From Prorocentrum cordatum (lineage: Eukaryota > Sar > Dinophyceae > Prorocentrales > Prorocentraceae), in assembly GCA_963575745.1 (NCBI GenBank), contig CAUYUJ010006524.1, forward strand, positions 466,920 to 530,919: DNA of 64,000 bases, written 5' to 3'. Below are positions 52,386 through 62,669 of this stretch, piece after piece. The number at the start of each line of letters is the position of its first letter. The stretch's first letter is position 1. A program made the position numbers and the translations under genes. Below the pieces are notes generated by a model. That model was not told the origin of the DNA. It worked only from the letters and a program-made list of their open reading frames with translations, and made no database searches.

Positions 52386-52545
52386 GGTGGTGGTGGTGGT
52401 GGTGGTGGTACTGGTGCTGGTGCTGGTGGTGGTTGTGGTGGTGGTGGTGGTGGTGGTGGTGGTGGTGGTGGTGGTGGTGGTGGTGGGTGGTGCTGGTGCG
52501 GTGGTGGTGGTGGTGGTGGTGGTGGCGGTGCGGCGCGGTGGTGGC
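52205..52545 (+). repeat. (GTG)n array, second locus
   Basis: Over 300 bases, the first 180 practically pure GTG. Homopolymeric Gly, Val, Trp, His, Thr and Pro frames over it are not genes. Confidence 0.95.
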
Positions 52546-52659
52546 GGGCGGATGGGCGCGCGAGAAAAGGCCCGCGCTGGGGCGAGAACGCCATCCTGAA
52601 CGACGGAGGCCAAACACCGATCCGAAAATGAGGCCCACGCTGCAGCGGGAGCACGATTC

Positions 52660-53040
52660 GGAACGATTCGGGAGCAGAAATGAGGCCGGCGCCTCAACGA
52701 GAGCAGCATTTTGGGAAAAAATGACGCCGGCGCCTCAGCGAGAGTCGTTTCCCGGGATTTCCCGGGCATCCTGTGTGTAAAAAACAATACGCGGAGGGCG
52801 CGCGGCTATCACCCAGACGCCAACAGGGGAAGGATTCGGGAGCAGAAATGAGGCCGGCGCCTCAACGAGAGCAGCATTTGGGGAAAAAATGACGCCGGCG
52901 CGAGAGCAGCATTTTGGGAAAAAATGACGCTGGCGCCTCAGCGAGAGTTGTTACCCGGGATTTCATGGGCATCCTGTGTGTAAAAAAAACAGTACGCGGA
53001 GGGTGCGCGGCTATCACCCGGACGCCACCAGGGGAAGAGG
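52660..53040 (+). repeat. Tandem duplication with ~168-203 bp spacing
   Basis: GGGAGCAGAAATGAGGCCGG occurs at 52670 and 52838. AAATGACGCCGGCGC is present three times, and GTGTGTAAAAAA plus TACGCGGAGGG twice (about 52771 and 52975). A ~35-base internal block is duplicated once more in the second unit. No coding frame is conserved. Confidence 0.85.
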
Positions 53041-53243
53041 GAGAGTATATTCATATTGAGTAATTGTAGAGGAGGAGGAGGGGGAGGAGGAAGAGGCTCC
53101 CCTGCGCGTGGCGGCCACGCCTCCGCGCCTCCTGCCGCGCCCGTGCCCCGCGGTGCTGCCGCAGGCGGCGCTGCAGCTCGGACGCCCGCCGGCGGCAGCG
53201 CCGCGGGTGCCCGCCGCGCTCCACCGCGCCGCAGGCGGCAACG

Positions 53244-53404
53244 GGTTGAGTCTGGGATCGACTGCATAGTTGGTTTACCCCTGAATTGATTTGTTCGTCG
53301 ACTGTTCCGTAGACCTACGGAGCAGTCCACGTATTGTTTCGCAGGCTCGACGGAAAAGTCAAGTTTGGGGTTACTCGATCCTGTAGTCGGTCCACTGCTC
53401 GAAC
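53244..53404. mobile_element. Candidate MITE, second member of the family at 6959-7134
   Basis: GGATCGACTGCATAGTTGG and GTTTACCCC at the left pair imperfectly with GGGGTTACTCGATCC and GTAGTCGGTCC at the right. In the middle GTAGACCTAC and flanking GACTGTTCC/GGAGCAGTCC add a central hairpin. Left-end words match the copy at 6959 (TCGACTACAG, TTGATTTACCCC). Confidence 0.65.
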
Positions 53405-53720
53405 GGTGGGGGGTCACTGCCGACCAGGCCGCGCCAGCCCAGCCCGAGTCGAGTCGAGAAGCCATACGCCGTTTGTCGGGTGTTGCTAGAAGTGCCCCTG
53501 GCCCATGGTCCCTCCAGGATTCTCGGGGTGGCCCAGACGGCCTCCAGGGCACCCCCCACGAGGCCCAGGGGGCCCCAGGGGCTCCAAAATAGTGCGAAAA
53601 GCTGGGGGCACCTTGGGCCAGAGGCACTTCTAGCAACACCCGAACGGGGGGAAGAGTCACGGCCCACCAGGCCACCCCAGCCCAGCCCGAGTCGAGTCGA
53701 GAAATCCTACGCTGCTCGGC
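53405..53720. repeat. Direct repeats flanking an internal inverted repeat
   Basis: CAGCCCAGCCCGAGTCGAGT is found at about 53437 and 53680, each after ACCAGGCC. Between them, CGGGTGTTGCTAGAAGTGCC (53478) is the complement of GGCACTTCTAGCAACACCCG (53623), and GGCCCA pairs further inside. The structure is thus direct-inverted-inverted-direct over about 300 bases. Confidence 0.75.
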
Positions 53721-54200
53721 GCGTGGGGCAGGAGAAATGCGCATGCCAATTTCAGGAGAAGAGGGGGCGCAGCACGACAGCGACGCAAGACAGGGCGCAG
53801 CACGACTGGGAAGCAGAAAACCGCAGGTCCCAATTTGCCCTCCGTTCCCGGGGGGGGGGGGGGGGGCGTCGGGGGGCGTCGAAAAAGCACTTGTGTGACC
53901 CGGACCCCCCCGCCCCCAGTTCGAAAAATTGTGGTCGTCCTGTCGGTTTTCGGGGTGGCATGGCACAGGTAGACAGGGAGGGGCCGATTCTCAGCCCTCC
54001 CTGCGCACTTGGCCGGCTGCCCGAGAGCTCTTGTCCAAAGCACGCGTGCGACGAGGGTTCTGAGATGGTGGGGTGCATCCCTTTCGAGCAGGAGTGAGGG
54101 AGGTGAGGTGCCTGAATGTAGGGTGCGGGGTCATCCCTCCTCCTCCTTTTCCTCCTCCTCCTCATTGTCGTCGTCGTCTTCGTCGCCGTCTCCTGCTCCG
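53721..54200. other. Unassigned spacer with a G17 run
   Basis: Contains a run of about 17 G at 53850-53867 and no gene that can be supported. Confidence 0.4.
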
Positions 54201-54201
54201 A

Positions 54202-54203
<2 letters not shown>

Positions 54204-54239
<36 letters not shown>

Positions 54240-54345
54240 AAGAGAGGGAGGGAGAAAGAGAGAGAGAGAGAAACAATAACAGACAAAGAGAAAGAGAGAG
54301 AGAGAGAGCGGAGAGGGAGGAGGAGGAGGAGGAGGAGGAGGAGGA
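54204..54345 (+). repeat. (GA)n array followed by (GAG)n
   Basis: GA dinucleotides with AAACAA-type interruptions to about 54310, then GGAGGA triplets to 54345. Confidence 0.95.
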
Positions 54346-55479
54346 GGGATGAGAAGGAAGGATCACACAGAAGGAGGACAAACGGGAAGAGAGGGGGGAG
54401 GAGGAGGAAGGCGGGTCGCCGCCCGCGCCATGCCTTGCATCTCCGCGACAAGCATGGCACATCAGTCGGCCACCCATTGGCCCTCCACCAGCCAAAGGCG
54501 CAGGGCACCTGGAGTAGACCAAGCAGCCGAGAGATGCCAGGCAAGGACGCTGAGCCCTCAAGCGGTGTGGAAATCGCCTCCAACACGTCCGTCCACGCCG
54601 TGTCGTCCAGCCAGGCAGCAGGCATGCGCATCACAGCGGCGCCGCTGGACGACAGGCCGATGGCCACGAGATCAACGTCGAGCAGGCAACGGCCCCCAAG
54701 CCCAAACTCGAGGCATTCTGGCCACCTACGCGGATGACAGTGCAGGCCGCTAATGACGATTGCCCAGGCGGAGAAACTCCGGGAGGCAGGTACGTTGCCC
54801 CAGGCCATGGTGCGCGTCCCCACTTCGAATCTGGATGGTGCGCTCACGTCGTGGCAGGACAACATCCGCGCCACTTAGCCCAGCAGGGACAGGTTGCCCA
54901 TGGCGAGCCCGGTCTCGCGCAGAAAGGTCGCCTAACCAGCATCCCTAGGCGAGCAGTAAGGGCTCTACCTCCACCCAGACCGACGGGCTGGATGTTGGCG
55001 TCGTCCCTGCAGGCAAGGAAATACGAGGGATGCCGAGACCGCAACGTCTTGACGTCCGCCCACTAGGCCGTCCGCTTCTGCCAGACACGTGAGTCGTCGC
55101 GTGGCCTGGGAAGTGGCGGGAGGTACAGGAACAAGGCGAAGACTGCATGCGATGTATGCCCTCGCAAGTCCGTCTTTAGGGCACACTCGCGTCGATTAGC
55201 GTCTGGTAGCCATTGGAAGAACGCAACTGTCGACGTATACTGAAACCAGATTATCGTATGTCGGCGGTATGAGCTTGGTTGCTTGGTCCGTTGTGGCGAG
55301 GCCCAGGCTCGCTTTGCTGACCGCCGATGTGTTCGCCGTGTGTTTAGCTCAGGTCTTTGCAGTCACCCCCGCGTGAAGTCGGTCCCCGCGTCCGTCGCAC
55401 CGTACTCAAGAAAACCAGCGTCTACACATGATGTTGCCATTTCCTTTCATTCATACTCAGTTTCTTCCCCCCTCGACCC
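54346..55479. other. Unassigned; possible coding remnant on either strand
   Basis: Between 54420 and 55190 both strands have medium-length frames with mixed, protein-like composition (for example the minus-strand run 54410-54874), but they change frame several times and show no domain I recognise. A decayed gene or element is possible. From 55200 to 55480 nothing is seen. Confidence 0.35.
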
Positions 55480-57150
55480 TCTTCCCTCTGCAATTCCCCC
55501 CCTCCCCTTGCGCCTGTTCGCGCCGTTGTTCTCCCCCCCCCCTGCCCTCGCGGTCGCCCCGCTCAGCCTCCTGGTCGAGATCCGGGTGATCTCCACCCTC
55601 CCTCAATGCATCTCCCCCGCCGCCGCCCCGTGCCGTCTCCCGCGCTTGCTTCTCTGGAAGCTCCTGGGGGCCTCGAGAGGCTCCCTGTCTGCAGAACTCC
55701 CGCGGCCCCAGGGTCGCAGAGCACGTGAGGGGTCGTGGGCCTTCTCGGGCGCCTGCCCGGGAGACGGCTTGGCCGCCCGCGCGGCGACCACAGTGCGGGC
55801 GGCCTTCAGGCGCGGCCGCGGGTGCTCCTGGTGCAAGCCGGTGTAGCGGCAGCGGCGCGGCCGGATGGAGACGGCCTTGCAGAAAAGCCCTGCGCGGTCG
55901 GCTTGGAGGCTCCCGCTGGGAAGCCGCCCAAAATGTCCAGGGCGCTGCGCAAGCACACCGTCGCACAGCGAGGCGCGCGTCGCAGCGTGATGAGATGTGG
56001 GGTGGCCACGGAGAGGGGCCACTTCGACACGGCTGTGCTCCCCCTGATCGAATCCTTGGGCGCGAAGGCGCTCGCATTCACAGGTGGCGCCAATGCCCGG
56101 GAGTGTAGGGCGCCACCCCAAGATCCCACCCAGAGCCACCCCAAGATCCCACCCAGAGGCCGTTCAGGAAAGTCGTTCGGGTGTTCCAGTGCATCGGGGT
56201 TCTGGTACATGGGTTACGTTGGGGGTCTCGTCAGTAACTGAAGAGGGGTGTTTTGGGAGTAGTGCTCACTCTGGGCTTTTGTCACTGATTGACACCCCGG
56301 GCGTAATCATGGGTTCGCAGGAATTCGTTCTGCCCTCCTGGCTGGGGTTTTGGGAGCGGTGCCGCATTGTCCCGCGCGGGTAACGCCGGATTCGCGCTTC
56401 GAGCGCGAAGATGGCGGCAGCGCGGAAGTTGTGGCCCGCGAGCGGAACGATTGCCACAAAACGCGGCGGAAATGAAAGTGCGGCGAAGTTGGGGGAAAAA
56501 GGCGCTTGGCGCCCGCGGATTCGTTTCCGCATGACCACCGAGAGATGGCGGGGGCCACAGCCAAGAGTTTGAGCGCCGAGTCCGTGGCCACCCCCAAATT
56601 CATCACGCTGCGACACGCGTTCCTCCATGCGACGGTGTGCTTACGCGGCTCCCTGGGCAATTTGGACGGCCTTCCAGCAGGGGCTCCTAGTCGACCGCGC
56701 CAGCCTGCAGCGCGACGGTTGTCGGGGTGCCTCCCCAAAGGCTTTGCTGCAACGCCTCGTCCTCGCGGGCGCGCAGCTTCTACAAAACCGGCTGAAACAA
56801 AGAATTCCAGCGGCCAAGCCTGAAGGCCACCTCCATTTTAGCCGCCGCGCTGGCGGCCAAGCCGTTTGCTGGGCAGGCGCCCGACAGACTTGACGACCAC
56901 TTCTACGTTGCGCGACCCGTGGGCTTTGGGAATTCTGCGGGCAGGATGCTTCAGGCAGCCCCCGGCGACCTCCAGAGAAGCAGAGCGGGAGGCCGAGGAG
57001 AGCTGCGGAGGGGGGCGATGCAGGCAGGAAGGGCGGCAATCACCCTGATCATGATCAGGAAGATAAGCGGAGTGGCCGCGAGGGAAGGAGGCGGAGTAAC
57101 GGCGCGAGCGGGAGCGGGGGGAGGAGGGGGAGGCAGGGCGGAGGAGGAAA
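55480..57150. repeat. Large inverted duplication, arms ~550-580 bp
   Basis: The segment 55480-56030 reappears in reverse at about 56565-57150 with perhaps 70-75% identity. Matched landmarks: GCTTCTCTGGAAG / CTTCCAGAGAAGC-type, GGGCGCCTGCCCGG with ACGGCTTGGCCGCC, and CACACCGTCGCACAG with GTGATGA. Weaker pairing continues inside the spacer. Both arms read a related peptide away from the ends (ALRKHTVAQRGARRSVMRCG versus EPRKHTVAWRNACRSVMNLG), but neither frame is long. It could be an element with long arms or two converging copies of a decayed gene. Confidence 0.7.
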
Positions 57151-57379
57151 CACCGTGTTAAGATAACAGGGCGTCCCTATGGTCCTGCGGCACCGCTGCG
57201 TCCACGGTGCCCCAGGCCATTGATCTGTTTGATTTCCCGTACCCCCCCAGAACAGTATAAGTATATAGTTCCCCAGATCGATGAGACAGCGCAGATTCCG
57301 CTTCGATTAGCGTCGACTTACTAACGTCGGCTATCGCCAGCCGTCGTCCCAACGGCGGCGACACTGGCGTACGTGATTC
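57151..57379. other. Unassigned spacer
   Basis: Between the inverted duplication and the 193-bp palindrome; nothing recognised. Confidence 0.4.
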
Positions 57380-57572
57380 GGGAACGAACAATGACATAAA
57401 CATAAAGACTCGGAGGTCCGCGCGGATTTCTCGGATCGGCGCTGGGGCCCCCTGGCGGCGCCTCCAGCGCCGCCCCTGGCGCGCTCCGCGCGCCAGGGAG
57501 GAGGGTCCAGCGCCGATCCGAGAAATCCGCGCGGACCTCCGAGTCTTTATGTTTATGCCATTCTTCCTTCCC
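57380..57572. mobile_element. Palindromic MITE, 193 bp, 66-bp arms almost perfect
   Basis: Bases 57380-57445 are the reverse complement of 57507-57572 with only three or four mismatches, all in the outer 18 bases. The arm starts GGGAACGAACAATGACATAA and ends GATCGGCGCTGG. The 60-base centre contains a further CCTGGCGCGC / GCGCGCCAGG stem. A diverged relative lies at 43525-43850. Confidence 0.85.
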
Positions 57573-58390
57573 CTAGTGACGTTGCTCCCTAATTTGTCAG
57601 GAGACCCGCCTAGGAGGGAAGGGCAACAGAAGAGGTCAGGTTGGCGCCTGGAAGACACAGCGGACTGATGCCCAATGACGACTTGGCTTGCTGCGCCGAC
57701 GTCGGACCCAAGCATTGTTCAAGAGTGCCTTCAGACGCTGCAAGCGGGCGTCCTCTAGCGAGGGAGCAGGACCCAGAAGCGGCCCGAGAAAGGTTGCAGC
57801 AATCGCTAGACAACACGAAGAGGCCCCTCAGACGACCCAGACGGCTCAGGACCCCCCCAAGGCGAGCCCTAAACGGTCCCAAAAGAGCCCCGAGCCCCGA
57901 GGCAGCCGAGGAGACTCCTAAAACAGCCCCGTGAGCCTCCCAAGAAGAGGTGTACTTAAGTACTCGAGTTCACCACGACGCACGAGGCTTCCAGATACTA
58001 GAAGTTGAGCGCGCGATGGTTCTGGTTTCTGACTGCGCATAGCACGATAGGGGGTCCGTTTGATGGTTCCAGGTCCGCTATGACGCCGGTCGGCGCATAG
58101 ATAAACATCAAAGCAATGGGCAGGAATGGGCAGGAAAGGTAGAATGTCAGATACGGCGCAAGCGCACCTAACTTGTTCTTTCCCCCCTCGTTTCCCCCAC
58201 CCCCGTCGTCTCCGAATCTCTCCCGGCACCACATCCGATCAGAGGTTGGTTAGGAGTTGGCTGCGCTCAACTTCCACCCTTGCCCCTTCATCCCTGGGTC
58301 CCCTTACTTTTCGAATCTCCTCCAACCCTCCGCTCTCTCCTGCCTTCCCTTTCTCCCCCACCTCCGTCCGCCCCCGCGGGGGCAAATTGA
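57573..58390. other. Unassigned region
   Basis: No repeat, element end or supported gene was recognised. Short frames such as 57641-57934 lack domains. Confidence 0.4.
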
Positions 58391-58394
58391 TGTG

Positions 58395-58650
58395 GCGTCG
58401 GAGGCTGAGGAGGAGAAGAGAGGAGGAGAAGGGGAGGAGGGAAAGGAAAAGGAAGAGGTTGAGGACGAGGTGGAGAATAGAAAGGAGGAGGAGAAGGAGG
58501 AGAACGAGGGAGGAAGAGGAGGAGGAGGAGGAAGAGGAGGAGGAGGAGGAGGAAGAGGAGGAGGAGGAGGAGGGGGAGGAGGAGGAGGAGGAGGAGGAGG
58601 AGGAGGAGGAGGAGGGGGAGGGCAGTACGGGGAAGAAGAAGGAAAGGAGG
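58395..58650 (+). repeat. (GAG)n array
   Basis: GAG/GAA-rich purine stretch, purest at 58510-58620. Confidence 0.95.
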
Positions 58651-59400
58651 GAGGATAAAGGGGTTGTTCGAACGCGCCGGCTCGCGCACTGTCACTTCGC
58701 TGCGCGCGCCAGAGTTGCTGGCAAGGATTTTGCCAGGGAGCTCATTCCAAACGTGCCAGTTCGCGTTCGGCGATCTCGGGGGCGGCAAAGAGGGGGGGTG
58801 ATGACTAGGGGGGGTGGATATCATGGCGTGGGCCATGATATTTCCCCAGATCTCATGGCGCCTCTTCTTATTTCATTACGTCCCTGGCCCTCCCCCCCTG
58901 GGCCGCGCACATGCCGCCGGCCATGATTTGCGCCCCCCCCCCCCCCCTCTTGGACGCCCCGCTCTTGGCCGCCCCCGACGATCGCCCATTGTGCCACTGC
59001 CAGCGGTGCTGCCAGCAAGCTCAGTCCGAGCATGCGCGCTCGCTCCCGGCGAACGTTGCCGTGCGAGCGTTTGTTTTTTGCCAGGCGTCACGTAATTGGC
59101 CTCCCGATACAGGGCCCGTGCCTCTCCCATGTCATTCGAGTGCCACTCCCGTGAGCGTCGTCAACGAGCTTGCTGCCACTGCTCTTCCAGCTGCTGGCGT
59201 TGCTGCCAGGACGCGCAATCAAGCGTGATGTCTCGCGCAGGAACCGCGCAGCGAATTTTCCAGTGCGGGAGGAAGCTCGTTCCGAGCGTGCAGGTTGGCG
59301 TTGGGGACCACCTCGTATTGCCAAGGCTCTTGCCATGAAGCTCATTCCACGCGTGCTGTCTCGTGCTCGGCGATCATTCCGCTGCTAGTAGTGCGGCCAG
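58651..59400. other. Unassigned spacer
   Basis: Contains GCTGCTGGC and CTTGCCAGG words repeated on both strands between 58710 and 59340 but no clear unit. A C13 run lies at about 58934. No gene supported. Confidence 0.4.
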
Positions 59401-59439
59401 TCCGTGCAGTCCGACTGTGCTGGCTCTCTTCTGGAAAAG

Positions 59440-59840
59440 GAGGTTGAGAAGGAGGGAGAGGAGGAGCAGGAGGAGGGGGGGAATGAGGAGGAGGAGGAGG
59501 AGGAGAAGGAGGAAGAGGACACCGGGAAAGAGTCGGGAGGGAGGAGGGGGAGGAGGAGGAGGAGGAGGAAGAGGAGAGGCGCGAGGAGGAGGAGGAAGAG
59601 GAGGAGGAGGAGGATGAGGAGGAGAGAGGGGGAAGGAGGAGGAGGAGGAGGAGGAGGAGAGGAGGAGGGGAGGAGGAGGGGGCGGAGGAGGAGGAGGAGG
59701 AGGACGAGGAGGAGGAGGAGGACGAGGAGCAGGAGGAGGAGGAGGAGGAGGAGGGGGATGTGGAAGAGGAGGAGGAGGAGGATAACGAGGAGGAGGAGGA
59801 GGAGAAGGAGGAGGATGAGGAGGAGGCCGAGGAGGAATAT
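59440..59840 (+). repeat. (GAG)n array, about 400 bp
   Basis: GAG/GGA triplets with GAC, AAG and GGG interruptions. It ends at the left copy of the 130-bp direct repeat. Confidence 0.95.
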
Positions 59841-59961
59841 GAGGAGTTGGTTTACTGGTGTGTTGGTTGATTGGTGCGTGAAGGTGGAGGTACGTTTGGA
59901 CCCCTCCCTGCAGCCGTCTTCGTTGGCCGAGGGGCTGCAGGGAGGTCCTCGGCCCCCTCCA
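59832..59961 (+). repeat. 130-bp direct repeat, left copy
   Basis: Identical to 63871-64000 apart from two adjacent bases (GGTTG against GACTG). It starts GAGGAATATGAGGAG and contains CCTCCCTGCAGCC ... GGCTGCAGGGAGG, an internal stem around CGTCTTCGTTGGCCGAGG. The right copy runs to the window edge, so the full repeat may be longer. Confidence 0.95.
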
Positions 59962-60239
59962 TTGGCTATTGACGCCGTGAAGTATTGGTGTATTGGTGTA
60001 TTGGTGGGAGGGGGCGACCCCAGCGGCCCCTATGATGGCAGCCGCAGGGGGTGTGAGGCCTATGATGGTCCTCACTGGTGAGGCCTATGATGGTCCTCAC
60101 CGGGGTGGGGGTGGGGGAAGAAGGCAGAAAGTCGAAGCGGATGTCCGGCAGCAACGTCCTGGGGGGATACCTGGAAAAGGGGACTTAAAAACAACGTCTG
60201 TCCTCCGCCTATGTTCTAGAGGAGCCCCGTTCAAAAAGC

Positions 60240-60330
60240 AGAGGCAGAGAGAGAGGGAGAGAGAAGAGAGAGAGGGGGAGAGGGAGAGGGAGAGAGAGGG
60301 AGAGAGGGAGAGAGAGAGAGAGAGGCAGAG
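60240..60330 (+). repeat. (GA)n array
   Basis: GA/GGGA dinucleotide-rich stretch. Confidence 0.95.
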
Positions 60331-60384
60331 ACGAGGACAAATGTGCACGCCTCGGGGGGGGGGGGTCGGCCCCCGGACCCGGAA

Positions 60385-60410
60385 GATACGAAATACACAG
60401 ATTTCGTATC
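60385..60410. repeat. Perfect 10-bp hairpin, 6-base loop
   Basis: GATACGAAAT and ATTTCGTATC around ACACAG. It is followed by a GC-rich stretch to 60600 in which GTGACC and GGTCAC words could pair. A structured RNA is conceivable but unsupported. Confidence 0.7.
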
Positions 60411-60609
60411 ACAAGGTAGCTGGCAGCGAAGCTGCATCATGGCACCCCGGGAGCGTGCAGCGGCAGGGAAGCACCACCTGGAATGCGAAAGCGAAACGTG
60501 GTGACGTTAAACCGGCCGAAGCCCGGTGACCAGAGGAGGCCCCCAGAGGCCGACAAGGGTCACAGGCCGGAGGTATCCACAACCTGTACCCCCGCGGGTG
60601 CGATTTATT

Positions 60610-60665
60610 CCCAACCCTCCTGCGTTGGGTACTCGTTTTGAATAGAGCACTGCGGTCTCCACCTT
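60610..60665 (+). repeat. TTCCCAACCATCC family, copy 3 (diverged)
   Basis: TTCCCAACCCTCCTGCGTTG and GGTACTCGTTTTGAATAGAG match copies at 36511 and 37296 with several changes and a 4-6 base gap. A CTCC-rich stretch follows, as in the other copies. Confidence 0.7.
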
Positions 60666-60667
60666 CC

Positions 60668-60840
60668 TTCCTTCCCGCCTCCTCCTCCTCTCTTCCCTCT
60701 TCCTCTCCTCTCTTGCTTCCCTTCTCCGCCTCTCTTCGCTCCTCCTCTTCTCTCTTGCATCCCTTCCCCTCTCTTCGCTCCTCCTCTCTTGCTTCCCTTC
60801 TCCTCCTCTCTTCGCTCCTCCTCTTCTCTCTTGCCTTTTA
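60668..60840 (+). repeat. CTTCCCTTCTCCTCCTCT-type pyrimidine repeat
   Basis: Units of CTTGCTTCCCTTCTCC and CTCTTCGCTCCTCCTCTT alternate about four times. Confidence 0.8.
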
Positions 60841-60846
60841 CGTCAT

Positions 60847-61909
60847 CCCTTTGGGGCTGCGATCTGTGAAGCTGTCGCCACTTTCGAGGGCTGCTGGTGG
60901 GTCCAGCGGAGTGAGGCACCACGCAGATTCAGATTAGACCTCGCCATCCCTGGGGGGCTGCGATCTGCGAAATTGTCTCCACTTTCGAGGGCTGCTGGTG
61001 GGTCCAGCGGAGTGAGGCACCACGCAGATTCAGATTAGACCTCGCCATCCCTGGGGGGCTGTGATCTGCGAAACTGTCGTCACTTTCGAGGGCTGCTGGT
61101 GGGTCCAGCGGAGTGAGGCACCACGCAGATTCAGATTAAACCTCGACTTTCGAGGGCTGCTGGTGGGTCCAGCGGAGTGAGGCACCACGCAGATTCAGAT
61201 TAGACCTCGCCATCCCTGGGGGGCTGCGATCTGCGAAACTGTCACCACTTTCGAGGGCTGCTGGTGGGTCCAGCGGAGTGAGGCACCACGCAGATTCAGA
61301 TTAGACCTCGCCATCCCTGGGGGGCTGCGATCTGCGAAACTCTCGTCACTTTCGAGGGCTGCTGGTGGGTCCAGCGGAGTGAGGCACCACGCAGATTCAG
61401 ATTAGACCTCGACTTTCGAGGGCTGCTGGTGGGTCCAGCGGAGTGAAGCACCACGCAGATTCAGATTAGACCTCGCCATCCCTGGGGGTTTGCGATCTGC
61501 GAAATTGTCGTCTCTTTCGAGGGCTGCTGGTGGGTCCAGCGGAGTGAGGCACCACGCAGATTCAGATTAGACCTCGCCGTCCCTGGGGGGCTGCGATCTG
61601 CGAAACTGTCGTCACTTTCGAGGGCTGCTGGTGGGTCCAGCGGAGTGAGGCACCACGCAGATTCAGATTAGACCTCGCCATCCCTGGGGGGCTGCGATCT
61701 GCGACATTGACGCCACATTCGAGGGCTGCTGGTGGGTCCAGCGGAGTGAGGCACCACGCAGATTCAGACTAGACCTCGCCATCCTTGGGGGGCTGCGATC
61801 TGCGAAACTGTCGCCACATTCGAGGGCTGAGGGTGGGTCCAGCGGAGTGAGGCAACACGCAGATTCAGATTAGACCTCGCCATCCCTGGGGGGCTGCGAT
61901 CTGCAACGC
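60847..61909 (+). repeat. 101-bp tandem repeat with 64-bp deletion units in a higher-order pattern
   Basis: The word GGTGGGTCCAGCGG occurs at 60896, 60997, 61098, 61162, 61263, 61364, 61428, 61529, 61630, 61731 and 61832. Spacings are 101, 101, 64, 101, 101, 64, 101, 101, 101, 101. The two 64-base units lack the same 37 bases (junction CCTCGACTTTCG), so a 266-bp block of 101+101+64 was itself duplicated. Units are highly alike. 101 is not a multiple of three, so the array is not coding. It ends directly at the helicase coding segment. Confidence 0.95.
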
Positions 61910-62669
61910 TGACGCCGACAAGTCCTCGCCCTCGCTGCCCGTGGACCTGGCCGCGAAGCTGGTCAACCGCGCCAACCCGGGCGACACGGGCGGCATTCAC
62001 GGGATGCTGCCGCTGCACGTGGGCATGCGCATACGCCTGCTGGATCACCTGGACCTCGACAAGGGGCTCGTCAAGGACGCCGAGGGCGAGGTCGTGCACG
62101 TGGCCATCAACCCGAAGGATGAGGGCGTGGTGGAGAGAGCGAAGGCCGAGGGAGGTCGGGCGTACCTGCGGTACCTGCCGTACGGCGTGTGGGTGCGCAT
62201 GGACAAGTACAAGGGTGGTCCCTGCGGAAAGAAGCTCAAGGAGCTCGATGACAGCATCGACGCTGCGAACGCAGCGGGCCTCGTCTTCATCGAGCCACAG
62301 AGCTCGAGCCCGTTCGACTTCCGCAAGTACAAGGTCACGCGCACTGGCTTCGTCATCTCCCACGCCGAGGTCCTGACGTCCACTGCCTGCCAGGGCCGCA
62401 CCATGCACCGCGCAGTCATTGTTGACGCAGGGTGCAAGGATGCGAACGACCTGGACGCTATGTGGCTGCACCTCTACGTGATGCTGTCGTGGGCGACGAC
62501 GATAGACAACCTACTGATGGTGCGCGACCCCGGCCTTGACTTTCTTGCCCAATGCCCACCGGCAGACCTTGCGGAGAAACTGCGGAAGTTCAGTTCCCGC
62601 ACTGCAACATGCAGGAAGGAGGCAGAGAAGCTGGCGCGCGAGCTAGGTCTCGATCGCTTCCTGCACTAG
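61905..62669 (+). CDS. C-terminal segment of a PIF1/Helitron-type helicase
   Basis: The frame is open from the repeat border and stops at TAG 62667-62669. The first codon shown is not a start; only GTG, not ATG, opens the first part, and the segment reads as a terminal exon or a truncated gene of about 254 codons. LPLHVGMRIRLLDHLD matches the part of PIF1-like helicases where the polypeptide re-enters the RecA fold. STACQGRTMHRAVIVDAG fits the SQG-type helicase motif, and LYVMLSWATTIDNLLMVRDP the YVALSR-type final motif, here with W in place of the usual R. The Walker A and DEAD-like motifs are missing, so the ATPase core must lie elsewhere or be lost. Such proteins unwind DNA; in Helitrons the same domain drives rolling-circle transposition. 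Confidence 0.75.
   Translation, partial: NADADKSSPSLPVDLAAKLVNRANPGDTGGIHGMLPLHVGMRIRLLDHLDLDKGLVKDAEGEVVHVAINPKDEGVVERAKAEGGRAYLRYLPYGVWVRMDKYKGGPCGKKLKELDDSIDAANAAGLVFIEPQSSSPFDFRKYKVTRTGFVISHAEVLTSTACQGRTMHRAVIVDAGCKDANDLDAMWLHLYVMLSWATTIDNLLMVRDPGLDFLAQCPPADLAEKLRKFSSRTATCRKEAEKLARELGLDRFLH

Noticed and set aside
60410-60600. Possible structured RNA (rRNA- or tRNA-like)
   Set aside because: Some complementary words exist, but no known RNA signature such as a T-arm or conserved rRNA core could be read.
60847-61909. CRISPR-like or protein-repeat array
   Set aside because: Contiguous 101-bp units without unique spacers and not a multiple of three.
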